A stretch of DNA of 64,000 nt, taken from the NCBI RefSeq assembly GCF_000330725.2, contig NZ_AMZY02000006.1, forward strand, positions 124,001 to 188,000, written 5' to 3'. The stretch comes from Mariniradius saccharolyticus AK6. GTDB lineage: Bacteria; Bacteroidota; Bacteroidia; Cytophagales; Cyclobacteriaceae. The notes below the pieces were generated by a model, which saw nothing but the letters and a program-made list of their open reading frames with translations, had not been told where the DNA came from and searched no databases. Positions 19,212 to 28,106 of this stretch are shown piece after piece. Positions within the stretch are counted from its first letter, which is position 1, and each line of letters opens with the position of its first letter. The position numbers and the translations under genes are program-made.

Positions 19212-20159
19212 TCAATCTTCGACAGGAAGTTTGATGAGGTAGCGCCTACCGCGCCTTACGGGAAGTTTCCTGTCACGTAGCCATGGATTATACATTTTCA
19301 GCTCCTTGTAATTGGAGCCGTGCCTTATCGCCCAAGCTGCAAGATCGGGTATGCTTTGATCCACGGCCAACTCCCGCAAAACGGGCATGCGGTACAGGTC
19401 CTTTTCCGCCAACTCAAAGCCATACTTCTCGGGATTTTCGAATATTTCCTTAAAGGCCAAAATCCTGAACAAATACCTGCTCGTCTCTTCCACCAAATGC
19501 AGGTCAAAGTAATTGTCTTTGTGCTGCTCTTCTTTTCGCCTTCGGATACCTGCGATTCCGGCATTGTAGCTTGCTGCCACCGAGGTCCAATTCCCAAACT
19601 TGGCATAGGCTGATTTGAAATATCCACAGGCCACTTTGGTCGATTTTTCCAGATGGTATCGTTCGTCCACCTCATCCCTCACTTCAAGCCCATAGTCCTT
19701 GGCCGTGCCTTCGAGAATCTGCCAAAAACCGCGTGCGTCCGCCGAAGACACAACGTTCATCAGTCCCGATTCGGCCATCGCCAAGTACTTGAAGTCATCC
19801 GGGATGCCATTTTCGGCTAAGATCTTTTCGATGACCGCCAGGTACTTTCCAGATCTTTTCATCAACAAAATCATGTTGGATTGCCAATATACATTGACGT
19901 AAAGCTCGCGCTCAAAGCGCTCCCTCACGTCCGGTAATTTCATGGGTACCTCCTCACCGGCGAAAGTCAACGTTGCGGGTATCTCGAAAATCCTGGCCTT
20001 CGGTTCGGGCATCGTAAAACGCAATGATTCACCCTCTTCGGTTTGGATAAGGATTTCCTGCTGTTCGGTTTCGGCGGTGCTCTTTGATTCCCGCCAGATT
20101 GTCCAGGCCAAAAGCAGGCCAAGCAAGCTATAAATTACGATCAAATGAAGCTGTTTCAA
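19212..20159 (-). CDS. lytic transglycosylase (MltD/Slt-type)
   Basis: 315 residues. The start is TTG at 20159, as no in-frame ATG lies nearby. An N-terminal anchor or signal ('LIVIYSLLGLLLAW') is followed by a transglycosylase domain at about 90-235. The catalytic Glu130 is in 'FKYLAMAESGLMN', with 'ADARGFWQILEGTAKDYGL' and 'SVAASYNAGIAGI' as the usual GH23 motifs. The enzyme cleaves peptidoglycan glycan strands to 1,6-anhydro ends in the periplasm. The C-terminal about 60 residues ('NYKELKMYNPWL', 'YLIKLP') look like a single degenerate LysM-like module as in MltD. Upstream neighbour of the AsmA-like gene. Confidence 0.9.
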   Translation of the reverse strand: MKQLHLIVIYSLLGLLLAWTIWRESKSTAETEQQEILIQTEEGESLRFTMPEPKARIFEIPATLTFAGEEVPMKLPDVRERFERELYVNVYWQSNMILLMKRSGKYLAVIEKILAENGIPDDFKYLAMAESGLMNVVSSADARGFWQILEGTAKDYGLEVRDEVDERYHLEKSTKVACGYFKSAYAKFGNWTSVAASYNAGIAGIRRRKEEQHKDNYFDLHLVEETSRYLFRILAFKEIFENPEKYGFELAEKDLYRMPVLRELAVDQSIPDLAAWAIRHGSNYKELKMYNPWLRDRKLPVRRGRRYLIKLPVED

Positions 20160-20245
20160 TGTCCCTTTCCTGAAGTATGTGAATACGATTGATGCGCATG
20201 AATCAGCGGGATATTGGCTCGCCTACCGCCAGCTGTCATAACGAA

Positions 20246-20297
20246 GCCCAAAATAGGGCTTAAACTGGGTATTCAAAACCCAAATTCCGTTTTGGGC
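20246..20297. repeat. nested inverted repeat in divergent intergenic region
   Basis: Outer arms GCCCAAAA (20246-20253) and TTTTGGGC (20290-20297) enclose inner arms TGGGT (20266-20270) and ACCCA (20278-20282). It lies between the divergent transglycosylase and cysteine-cluster genes, so it could be an operator or a structured leader of the plus-strand gene. Confidence 0.4.
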
Positions 20298-20373
20298 AAT
20301 CCATGTCCCGAATGAAGTGTATTTGCGGGACTCCGCAAGTCTATTTACCTTCGTTGGCTTTTTGCAAGACAAT

Positions 20374-20985
20374 ATGAATCTGGAAGAGAAATCGAAGGAA
20401 GTCAGACGGGTATTTCAGGAACTTGACCGAGAAATCAAGGCATTCCTGGGAGCCAGCCAACTCACCTGCCTTCCGGGTTGTGGGTTCTGCTGTTCCAATC
20501 CCAAAGTAAGCGCTTCAGTGCTTGAGTTTTTGCCATTGGCTTTTGACTTGTACGAAAAAGGAAAAGCGGAAAAAGCGCTCGAATTGCTTGAATCCAAATC
20601 CGATTCGGACTGGTGCATCATTTACAAAGCAACCTCAGCAGATGGCGAAAAAGGCTTCTGCTCGGACTATCAAAACCGGGGACTGATTTGCCGCCTTTTT
20701 AGCTCTTCCTACCGGACCAATAAATCCGGAAGAAAGGAAATCATCACCTGCAAAAAAATCAAATCGGCCAACCCGGAGCTTTTTGAAACCGCCGCTGAGC
20801 AAGTCAATATCGATATGCCGATACCTTCGAGCTCAGGTACTTATGCACAATTGTACAATATCGATTTCCAACTGACCAATGACCAAATGCCGATCAACCA
20901 AGCGATTCACAAGGCCCTTGAGCTGGTTTTGAACTATTGCTACTACCGGGACATGGCAAGCCAAGATCCCGGCGAAAGTTTATGA
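20374..20985 (+). CDS. YkgJ-type cysteine-cluster protein
   Basis: 203 residues from ATG 20374; a GTG reading at 20317 is less likely. The Cys pattern 'CLPGCGFCC' near the N-terminus, with later 'CSDY', 'ICRLFSSSYRT' and 'CKK', is typical of the YkgJ/UPF0153 family, thought to bind zinc or an iron-sulfur cluster. The biochemical role is unknown. It heads a plus-strand run with a holin-like membrane protein, a small membrane protein and GGGPS. Confidence 0.85.
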   Translation: MNLEEKSKEVRRVFQELDREIKAFLGASQLTCLPGCGFCCSNPKVSASVLEFLPLAFDLYEKGKAEKALELLESKSDSDWCIIYKATSADGEKGFCSDYQNRGLICRLFSSSYRTNKSGRKEIITCKKIKSANPELFETAAEQVNIDMPIPSSSGTYAQLYNIDFQLTNDQMPINQAIHKALELVLNYCYYRDMASQDPGESL

Positions 20986-21041
20986 AATGGGCTTTTTGCC
21001 GTATATTGTATGTGAATTCTTTCTCTCCAAACAACAAGACC

Positions 21042-21386
21042 ATGCTGAACATTTCCGAAATCATACAAACGGTCCGACAGCTCATCGATGTCCGCATCCA
21101 GATGATCAAAGAGGAAATCAACCAACAATTAGCTACAGTGTTGGCGCGGGTTTTCCTCTTGTTCTTTATCGGCTTGGTCATTTTGCTGATTATGATTTTC
21201 GCCAGCTTCACTTTGGCCTATCTCATCAGTGAATGGGCAAGGACACCATACATGGGATTTTTGGTGGTGTCACTGCTGTACGTGTTGCTTTTGATAGGTC
21301 TCTACCTGATGCGCAATTCCAAAAAACTCATCGGCGCATTCCACTTTATCCTTAATCAATTTCTCTTTGGCGGAAAAAACGACTGA
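21042..21386 (+). CDS. YqjE/Phage_holin_3_6-type membrane protein
   Basis: 114 residues from ATG 21042; the longer frame runs back into the preceding gene and is a shadow. An amphipathic N-terminal helix is followed by two transmembrane helices ('VFLLFFIGLVILLIMIFASF' and 'YMGFLVVSLLYVLLLIGLYL'). This is the usual shape of the chromosomal YqjE/holin_3_6 family, which despite the name is not phage-derived. Its role is unknown. It is followed 5 bp later by another small membrane protein, as with yqjD-yqjE-yqjK elsewhere. Confidence 0.78.
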   Translation: MLNISEIIQTVRQLIDVRIQMIKEEINQQLATVLARVFLLFFIGLVILLIMIFASFTLAYLISEWARTPYMGFLVVSLLYVLLLIGLYLMRNSKKLIGAFHFILNQFLFGGKND

Positions 21387-21391
21387 ACACG

Positions 21392-21772
21392 ATGAAAGAA
21401 GAGCTGGAAAAAAAATCCAAAGAGCTGGAACAGACGCTGCAAATGCAGCTGGAAGTAGCCAAAAAAGAATCTGAGGAATGGGTAAAGATAGGCGCCGTAG
21501 CTTTGGCGAGCGGCTTGCTTGCATTTGGACTTTACCAAATATTCGGCAAAAACAAGGAAAAGAAAAAGACCAAAAAGGTCATGGAAACCCTGGCAAAAGA
21601 AGGTCTGCTGGATGCCGAGATTAAGAAAAAACTGACCCAAAAAGCAGAACCTGGATTGCTCGGACGGGTAGGGATAGCTTTGCTCCCGATGGCTTTGAAT
21701 TATGGCAAAGAGCAACTTCTGACCAAACTGCAGGAATCCGCTACCAAGAAAACCGATGAACCGCAAAAATAG
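21392..21772 (+). CDS. small membrane protein of unknown function
   Basis: 126 residues. An N-terminal Lys/Glu-rich amphipathic helix (about 1-30) precedes one transmembrane helix ('IGAVALASGLLAFGLYQIF'), then a basic 'KNKEKKKTKK' segment and a second weakly hydrophobic helix near 'IALLPMALNYG'. No family recognised. It resembles the YqjD-type partners of YqjE in layout only. Its 3' end overlaps the GGGPS gene by 17 bp, so translation is probably coupled. Confidence 0.75.
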   Translation: MKEELEKKSKELEQTLQMQLEVAKKESEEWVKIGAVALASGLLAFGLYQIFGKNKEKKKTKKVMETLAKEGLLDAEIKKKLTQKAEPGLLGRVGIALLPMALNYGKEQLLTKLQESATKKTDEPQK

Positions 21773-22526
21773 GGTTGGGGTATTTTTGGAAGAACTGGCC
21801 AACTCCGCCAAAAAGGGAATTGCCTGGCTCATCGACCCCGATGATATCCGGACGACGGAGGATCTGGAAAATGCAGCAGAGGCTGCCATCAGTGCAAAAG
21901 TTGATTTGCTTTTTGTAGGCGGAAGTCTGTTGCAGCGCAATCATGTGGACCAGATTCTTTCCCATTTGGCTTCGCTGTGTCCGGAAATCCCTACCGTACT
22001 TTTTCCGGGAAATACCCTCCAGTTTTCTCCAAAGGCAGATGCATTGTTGTTTTTGTCCTTGATTTCCGGAAGAAATCCGGACCTTCTCATTGGACAGCAT
22101 GTTCAAATCGCTCCTTTGCTGGAAAAAACGGATATCGAAATCCTGCCGACCGGCTATATGCTTGTGGACGGGGGAGAAAAAACCAGCGTGCATTACATCA
22201 GCCAAACGATCCCTTTGCCCAACCACCATCCGGACTTGACAGTGGCAACTGCCTTGGCGGGGAAGTTTCTGGGGCTGAAGTATTTTTACTTGGACGCGGG
22301 CAGTGGGGCACCACAGCCCGTTTCGATGGAATTGATCAAGGCTTTCAAGAAGCGAATGACGGAGCCGCTGATTGTCGGTGGGGGACTCAATAGCCTCGAA
22401 AAGATCAAAAACGCATTTTTTGCAGGAGCTGACTTGGTCGTCGTCGGCAACGGCATCGGTAAAAACCCAGAGCTGCTCGCAGAAGCCAAAGCCTTTGTAG
22501 AATCACTGCGGGTGATGGCGAATTGA
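21756..22526 (+). CDS. geranylgeranylglyceryl/heptaprenylglyceryl phosphate synthase (GGGPS/PcrB family)
   Basis: 256 residues, a TIM barrel. The segment 'GIAWLIDPDD' binds Mg/G1P, with 'LFVGGSLL', 'PTGYMLVDGGEKTSVHYIS', 'YFYLDAGSGAPQPV', and phosphate-binding 'VGGGLNSLEKI' and 'VVVGNGIG'. The family joins a prenyl diphosphate to sn-glycerol-1-phosphate by an ether bond, the first step of archaeal lipids. Bacteroidota carry a bacterial group II branch whose physiological product is not well settled. Co-encoded with membrane proteins of unknown role. Confidence 0.92.
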   Translation: MNRKNRVGVFLEELANSAKKGIAWLIDPDDIRTTEDLENAAEAAISAKVDLLFVGGSLLQRNHVDQILSHLASLCPEIPTVLFPGNTLQFSPKADALLFLSLISGRNPDLLIGQHVQIAPLLEKTDIEILPTGYMLVDGGEKTSVHYISQTIPLPNHHPDLTVATALAGKFLGLKYFYLDAGSGAPQPVSMELIKAFKKRMTEPLIVGGGLNSLEKIKNAFFAGADLVVVGNGIGKNPELLAEAKAFVESLRVMAN

Positions 22527-22537
22527 GGATGAAAAAA

Positions 22538-22954
22538 CTATCGATTCCCCTCCTCCAGCAGATTCATAAACCCATCTAAAGATAAAACTGAGACACTCGG
22601 GAATTGTATTGAAGCCAATACTGAAAAATGCCTGTCTTCAGTAACAATAAATGCGGCCCGTGACGCGATCGCACAATCGACATACTTATTGTCTTCAGGA
22701 TCCGCCGCTATCAGATTCCATTTGAAATAGGTGTTGGCATAATGAACGTTTGGGAGCTCCCTAAGCAATGAGATAAAGCTGCCAGAAGTTCGTACCCCAT
22801 ATTTCAGTTGGATGATTTCTTCATACTCCAGCAAAATCTCTTCAGTGACTGCCAAGTCGAATTTACGTTTCACCAAGGACTGAAAAACCAAATGATATGG
22901 AGACCTTGAAGTCAAGCACATCACCAATATGTTGCAGTCAATTACAATGACCAT
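22538..22954 (-). CDS. PIN-domain toxin (VapC-like, COG1569 type)
   Basis: 138 residues. PIN acidic residues are visible: D6 in 'IVIDCNILVM', the Glu in 'LLEYEEI', 'DPEDNKYVDCAIAS', and the late 'TEDRHF'. These proteins are metal-dependent RNases acting as toxins. The partner is the small protein encoded 6 bp upstream on the same strand. It is convergent with GGGPS, 11 bp away. Confidence 0.88.
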   Translation of the reverse strand: MVIVIDCNILVMCLTSRSPYHLVFQSLVKRKFDLAVTEEILLEYEEIIQLKYGVRTSGSFISLLRELPNVHYANTYFKWNLIAADPEDNKYVDCAIASRAAFIVTEDRHFSVLASIQFPSVSVLSLDGFMNLLEEGNR

Positions 22955-22960
22955 ATCTGG

Positions 22961-23173
22961 CTAAGCCTGTTTTCGAAAATGCTCCTTTTTCCATTTTTCG
23001 AAAATAGCCTGCGGCTCATGCTGTTTATCGAAAGCCTTGTCAGCTTCCCTGACCACCTTATCTGCAAGGTAAGTTATCAGCAATGATTTCAATTCCTGTA
23101 AATCTTCTTCTGATTGTTCGTGGCCAAAAAGCCTCAGGATTTCCAGTTGAGCTTCATTTAGGGAGTTTGGCAT
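22961..23173 (-). CDS. antitoxin-like protein paired with PIN toxin
   Basis: 70 residues, helical and charged ('EAQLEILRLFGHEQSEEDLQ', 'KWKKEHFRKQ'). The pattern 'LNEAQLEILRLF' followed by 'LADKVVREADKAFD' is common in Bacteroidota antitoxins that precede PIN toxins. It is first in the two-gene operon, 6 bp before the toxin, as expected for an antitoxin that would bind its own promoter. Confidence 0.8.
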   Translation of the reverse strand: MPNSLNEAQLEILRLFGHEQSEEDLQELKSLLITYLADKVVREADKAFDKQHEPQAIFEKWKKEHFRKQA

Positions 23174-23265
23174 GGCAATGATTAATTTCTGGTAACGGAA
23201 TACACCGCTAATTTAGCAAATCTAGCGGGATTCTGGATTCGAGTGTATGCACTTGGTGGAATGGC

Positions 23266-23294
23266 AAAAAAAACGCCCCCATTTTGGAGGCGTT
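23266..23294 (-). terminator. rho-independent terminator of pheS
   Basis: Read on the minus strand: 9-bp stem AACGCCTCC/GGGGGCGTT (one G-U pair), 5-nt loop, then a run of eight T. It lies directly after the pheS stop. Confidence 0.92.
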
Positions 23295-23304
23295 GGAATC
23301 TTGT

Positions 23305-24432
<1,128 letters not shown>

Positions 24433-24542
24433 TTAGTATAAGCTTTCGCCGATGACTGGGTGGAATTACAAATTCCAAAAAAATAGAAAAGCGTAGTCAC
24501 ATCCTCGAAAGACATCGGGATAAGCTTAGCGTCTGCGCCAAT

Positions 24543-24577
24543 CTATGCTAATGGGGGCCAGCCCGCATTTGCTATAG
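24543..24577 (-). repeat. attC-like compact inverted repeat after the first island gene
   Basis: CTATGCTAATGGGGG (24543-24557) and CCCGCATTTGCTATAG (24562-24577) form an imperfect palindrome with a 4-nt loop, just past the 3' end of the minus-strand gene 24594-25214. The right arm is closely related to 25327-25344 at the other side of that gene. No canonical GTTRRRY integron core was identified. Confidence 0.45.
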
Positions 24578-24593
24578 CCGATGCTGGCGAACA

Positions 24594-25214
24594 TTATTTT
24601 TTTCTTTTCACTTTCAATTCTGTCCCTTTGTCCTCAGGGTCATTAAATTTTATTGTGAAACTTTCATTGTCAAATTGAGTAATTTCAAAACATTCGCAGC
24701 ATATACATTTAGTGTCCGGTGTCGGATATGTTTCTGTTTCGTCTGTCGAGAAGTCGTGAACTACAATATTTGAAGATAAATCCGTGTAAGCTTCGTAAAC
24801 TCCAATTTCATTTTCCTTGTCAATGTAGAATGGATAGTTTCCAAGCCATTTATCTTTACCTGTCTTTTTGTTGATTACTCGGAGTTCCTCAGGGTTTCCT
24901 GATCCGTCTCCACGATGCTTCACGAGTACGTAGTTTTCAAAGTCAGCACCTAATTCTGTATAGCCGCGAAAGTTGTCTTTGTATCGAAGGTCGAGTTCGA
25001 TTTTGTCCCCATTTTTCAAGGTCAATATCATTCCTCTGAATAAGGTGTCACTGATATAGAAAATCTTGGCTCCGTTGGTCAATTGGTTAGTAGAGTCGAC
25101 ATGATTTTGAAAATTGTCAATTAGCAAATCGGCTTTGTCGCTGTCGGTTTCGCTGATTTGTCCATACGAGACGGTAGCAATAAAAGTAAATAATATGTAG
25201 AAAACTGGCTTCAT
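24594..25214 (-). CDS. secreted protein of unknown function (island gene A)
   Basis: 206 residues from ATG 25214; a longer open frame runs into the flanking repeat and is not credible. The signal peptide ends 'TVSYGQ'. The mature part is acidic and beta-rich with 'LTLKNGDKIELDLRYKDN', 'RVINKKTGKDKWLGNYPFY', and a CICCEC cluster (CxCCxC) about 35 residues from the end that could bind metal or form disulfides. No family recognised. The gene is AT-rich and lies between two related repeats, in line with a mobile cassette. Confidence 0.7.
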   Translation of the reverse strand: MKPVFYILFTFIATVSYGQISETDSDKADLLIDNFQNHVDSTNQLTNGAKIFYISDTLFRGMILTLKNGDKIELDLRYKDNFRGYTELGADFENYVLVKHRGDGSGNPEELRVINKKTGKDKWLGNYPFYIDKENEIGVYEAYTDLSSNIVVHDFSTDETETYPTPDTKCICCECFEITQFDNESFTIKFNDPEDKGTELKVKRKK

Positions 25215-25326
25215 TTTAATGTCTGCCATCGGTATGTGTGTATGTAAAGTAGCGGATTCGAAGCACTTTACTGTCCACCGAAACGAAAGCTGGCTGCAGA
25301 GCGAAAGCCTTGCTGAAAGCCATTTG

Positions 25327-25351
25327 CCCGCCATTAGCTATATGCGTTGTT
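25327..25351 (-). repeat. attC-like motif at the end of island gene B
   Basis: CCCGCCATTAGCTATATGCGTTGTT overlaps the last codons and stop of gene B and begins the spacer before gene A. CCCGCCATTAGCTATA matches CCCGC-ATTTGCTATA at 24562-24576. CCGC at 25250-25254 region and the ACATAC words further on give only a weak pairing partner. Confidence 0.4.
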
Positions 25352-25802
25352 TTGCATAGTTTTTTATTTCTTTAACGTCTTTTTCAATTGTCGAAAGATC
25401 AACTAATTTCTCTTCAAATTTTGTTTCTTTCTTAGTCTTTTTCCAATAGGGAAACAACCAAGTCATTGCCGTTCCTAAATTCTCAAATTCTGAGTCGCTT
25501 AGTATAAGTTCAGTCTTGCTTTTATATGGAAAGCTGCCCTTGTAATATCTAGTTATTCGCTTTCTTTTAGTCAGCAGATTGAAAAATCTGTCAATTGCAT
25601 TTTGAATGTCATCATATTCTGGGTCAAAATGTTGGTGTACTAAACCATATCCAACTGTCAATTCTCTTTCGTCACAACAAATCCATATTCCTGTTTCACC
25701 AATTGATAGGTGGTCACCGTCTTCATATTCTCTTAAGTCACTTCCGAAATGGTTTTTCAAAAGTTCCTTAATCTTAGAATATATGGCTTGGTGTTTTTTC
25801 AT
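25338..25802 (-). CDS. protein of unknown function (island gene B)
   Basis: 154 residues, soluble, no signal peptide. Features: an N-terminal helix, 'REYEDGDHLSIGETGIWICC' then 'ELTVGYGLVHQHFDPEYDD', aromatic 'YYKGSFPYKSKTEL', and a Lys/Glu-rich C-terminal helix. The layout recalls small immunity-type or enzyme-accessory proteins, but no family is recognised. Its last codons lie inside the attC-like repeat, as is common in integron cassettes where the recombination site begins at the stop codon. AT-rich compared with neighbours. Confidence 0.7.
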   Translation of the reverse strand: MKKHQAIYSKIKELLKNHFGSDLREYEDGDHLSIGETGIWICCDERELTVGYGLVHQHFDPEYDDIQNAIDRFFNLLTKRKRITRYYKGSFPYKSKTELILSDSEFENLGTAMTWLFPYWKKTKKETKFEEKLVDLSTIEKDVKEIKNYAKQRI

Positions 25803-25828
25803 TTCAAATTATCATCAACGTGATTCAG

Positions 25829-25932
25829 CTTGGAGAAGGCGGGCTTTCGGAGCCGTTCTAATCAAGCCTACTCCTAACTCCTTTAAGATACTAAACTTTC
25901 AATTTACTCTGAACCCCCCGCTGTCTTCCAAG
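25829..25932 (-). repeat. attC-like imperfect inverted repeat between island genes C and B
   Basis: Plus-strand arms cttggagaaggcggg (25829-25843) and cccgctgtcttccaag (25917-25932) are imperfectly complementary and separated by about 73 nt. The element fills the spacer between genes C and B. Long variable loop with conserved ends is the attC layout. Confidence 0.4.
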
Positions 25933-25949
25933 GTGATGTTACACACTGG

Positions 25950-26468
25950 TTATTCTTTTCTCCATTTACGTAATTGTTCAATTTCCTTTCTTAATACTTT
26001 AAGAGCTTTTTCCATATATTTTGCCATTTGTTGAAATTGTTTAATCATTGACAAAGTTCGATCGTGATTATTTAAATCTAACGGCGGTGGTACGAATGCC
26101 TGTTTGTGCCTGAGGAATGGAAAGTCAAAACTTCTCGATAAGCCACATTCATGAATGTCAATAATTCCATTTTCGTCTAGGTCTGCATATACAATCCAAA
26201 TTTTATCTGTCATCTTAGGAATAACTGAACAGCTTGAATGATATTTTCCTATCACATTTCTACCTGGATGTTTACCTTTCAAAAGCTCGATTATTTGAAA
26301 TTCGTAGGATCCATCATTATTTGATTTAAGTAGTTCACCTATGAATATTAATTCAGAATATAAAAAGTTTTCTTTTTGATTTGTAGCTAAAGCTTTAATT
26401 TTAACACAATTACAACCAATTGCTGATTGAATTTGAAAAAGAAGAAAGATCACGATAATTGTTCTCAT
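25950..26468 (-). CDS. secreted TIMP/NTR-like protein (island gene C)
   Basis: 172 residues. A signal peptide ends at 'AIGCNCVK', so the mature protein starts with CxC, as in tissue-inhibitor-of-metalloproteinase/netrin-like domains. 'SELIFIGELLK' and 'FQIIELLKGKHPG' fit that fold, and further Cys lie at 'SSCSVIP' and 'HECGLSRSF'. 'ADLDENGIIDIHECG' is the usual end of the domain in Bacteroidota. A C-terminal Lys/Arg-rich helix follows. The function of bacterial members is unknown. Markedly AT-rich; third of three same-strand island genes. Confidence 0.7.
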   Translation of the reverse strand: MRTIIVIFLLFQIQSAIGCNCVKIKALATNQKENFLYSELIFIGELLKSNNDGSYEFQIIELLKGKHPGRNVIGKYHSSCSVIPKMTDKIWIVYADLDENGIIDIHECGLSRSFDFPFLRHKQAFVPPPLDLNNHDRTLSMIKQFQQMAKYMEKALKVLRKEIEQLRKWRKE

Positions 26469-26708
26469 ACTGGTATGTAACTTGTTTATACCCCTGACGA
26501 CTTTCAGACTCAGTATCCCGATTTTTAGCTTCTACGCCTGATTTCTAGCCCGTATTTGTCAGGTTTTATTAAAACTATGGAATTATTTAAAATCGTCAAA
26601 GGGCGACTTGATTTTCTGCATTCCCGACCTTTTCCAAATTTTTCTGACTACCCCCCAAATCCCCCATTTTTCGGATATCGGCGCAAAATAGCTTAATATT
26701 GGCCCCTG

Positions 26709-28106
26709 ATGTTTCCGGTCCAACTCATCCTTTTTGCATCCCTGTCATTGTTGTTCCTGACGGTAAGCTACTGGGCAGTGAAGCAGACCATGCTTTTTGG
26801 AAAATGGGAATACTGCATCTATATCCTGCTGCTGTATTTTCCGGTGTATACGGTGTACCTAAGTGTGGCCTACGGCGTGACGGCTTCGGTGCCCGTAGTC
26901 AAGGGCTTGCAGTCGTACAAGGACCTGATCGTCCTGTTTGCGATCGGGGCATTTGTCCTTTACCAGCGGGATTTTTGGGCATACCCCTTCAAGCTCAATG
27001 CACTCGACAAAGCCTATTTGGCCTTCATTTTCCTAGCTGTTGTCTTTCTCTTCCTTCCCCTGGGAGAAGCTTCCTTTGTCAACAAGGCCTTTTACCTGAA
27101 GGGACTCCTCATCCCGGCTTTGGTGTACACGATGGGCCGGAATACCCGCTTTGCGGACGGGGAAATCAAGTGGGTTTTTCACATCATCTTCGGTATCGTG
27201 ATCGCCGCCTTTGTGGTCAATCTGTTGGAAATCGCATTGGACACCCATTTCCAAACCCTGACGGGCTACGCCAATTTCAACCAAGCCATCAACGACGTAG
27301 CGCCCTCGGGTAATTTTGGCCTGACCTGGACCTTTGAAACGCAGGCGGTCACCAAGCGCTTGGGTTCGCTCTTTTCCGACCCCTTGGAGTTGGCGAGTTC
27401 GGTGCTCTTGGGCTTTGCCGCGGGACTGATTTGGTACCTGACAACAAAAAGGGAAGACTCCGTTCCATATTTCATCGTGATGCTGTGTGCGTTGGCAAGT
27501 TTGTTTCTCGCCTCCTCACGGGCTGCATTTGGGGCATTTTTCATCATGCTCTTTTTTGTGGCGATCATCTTCAGGCTGTACAAACTCATCCTTTTTGGGG
27601 CAAGCATGGGCGTGCTTTTCGTCGTGTTTGTCATCTTCTTTGCCTCGGAGGATTTCTATTTCTTTGTCTTGGATACGATCACCTTCGAAAATGCCTCCAG
27701 TATGGGCCACCTGATCGAGTGGCTGGTTGCCCTGGATTCCATGATTGCCAATCCCCTCGGCATCGGCCTCGCCATGAGTGGCAATATGGGCAGCGTCACC
27801 GACGATGTGCGCGTGGGCGGGGAAAACCAATTTCTGATCTATGGCGTGCAGATGGGTATTCCTGGCATGCTCCTCTATATCGTGATGCTGTACCTTGGCA
27901 TCAAACTTTCCATCCGCGTTTTTCGCAGCAGCGACAATGTCATGACGGCACGTGTGGCCTTCACTGGCGCTGCGGTCAAAGCCGGACTGCTGCTGCCACT
28001 CTTTACTGCCAATGCCGAAATGTACGCCTACGTGAGTTGGATATCCTGGTGGATGATTGGCTATGCCCTCAACCAAAAACCGAAAGTCGTCGATGGGAAA
28101 GCCTAG
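26709..28106 (+). CDS. O-antigen polymerase/ligase-like membrane protein (Wzy/WaaL type)
   Basis: 465 residues with about ten to twelve transmembrane helices. The Wzy_C-type region contains 'LFLASSRAAFGAFF' and, after a periplasmic loop, 'HLIEWLVALDSMIANPLGIGLA' and 'ENQFLIYGVQMGIPGMLLYI' segments typical of O-antigen polymerases and ligases. It would join repeat units or transfer chains on the periplasmic side. It opens a five-gene polysaccharide operon and overlaps the next gene by 14 bp. Polymerase versus ligase cannot be settled from sequence. Confidence 0.85.
   Translation: MFPVQLILFASLSLLFLTVSYWAVKQTMLFGKWEYCIYILLLYFPVYTVYLSVAYGVTASVPVVKGLQSYKDLIVLFAIGAFVLYQRDFWAYPFKLNALDKAYLAFIFLAVVFLFLPLGEASFVNKAFYLKGLLIPALVYTMGRNTRFADGEIKWVFHIIFGIVIAAFVVNLLEIALDTHFQTLTGYANFNQAINDVAPSGNFGLTWTFETQAVTKRLGSLFSDPLELASSVLLGFAAGLIWYLTTKREDSVPYFIVMLCALASLFLASSRAAFGAFFIMLFFVAIIFRLYKLILFGASMGVLFVVFVIFFASEDFYFFVLDTITFENASSMGHLIEWLVALDSMIANPLGIGLAMSGNMGSVTDDVRVGGENQFLIYGVQMGIPGMLLYIVMLYLGIKLSIRVFRSSDNVMTARVAFTGAAVKAGLLLPLFTANAEMYAYVSWISWWMIGYALNQKPKVVDGKA

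Noticed and set aside
21042-21386. Prophage remnant suggested by the holin-like gene
   Set aside because: YqjE/holin_3_6 proteins are chromosomal, and no phage structural, integrase or lysis gene is nearby.
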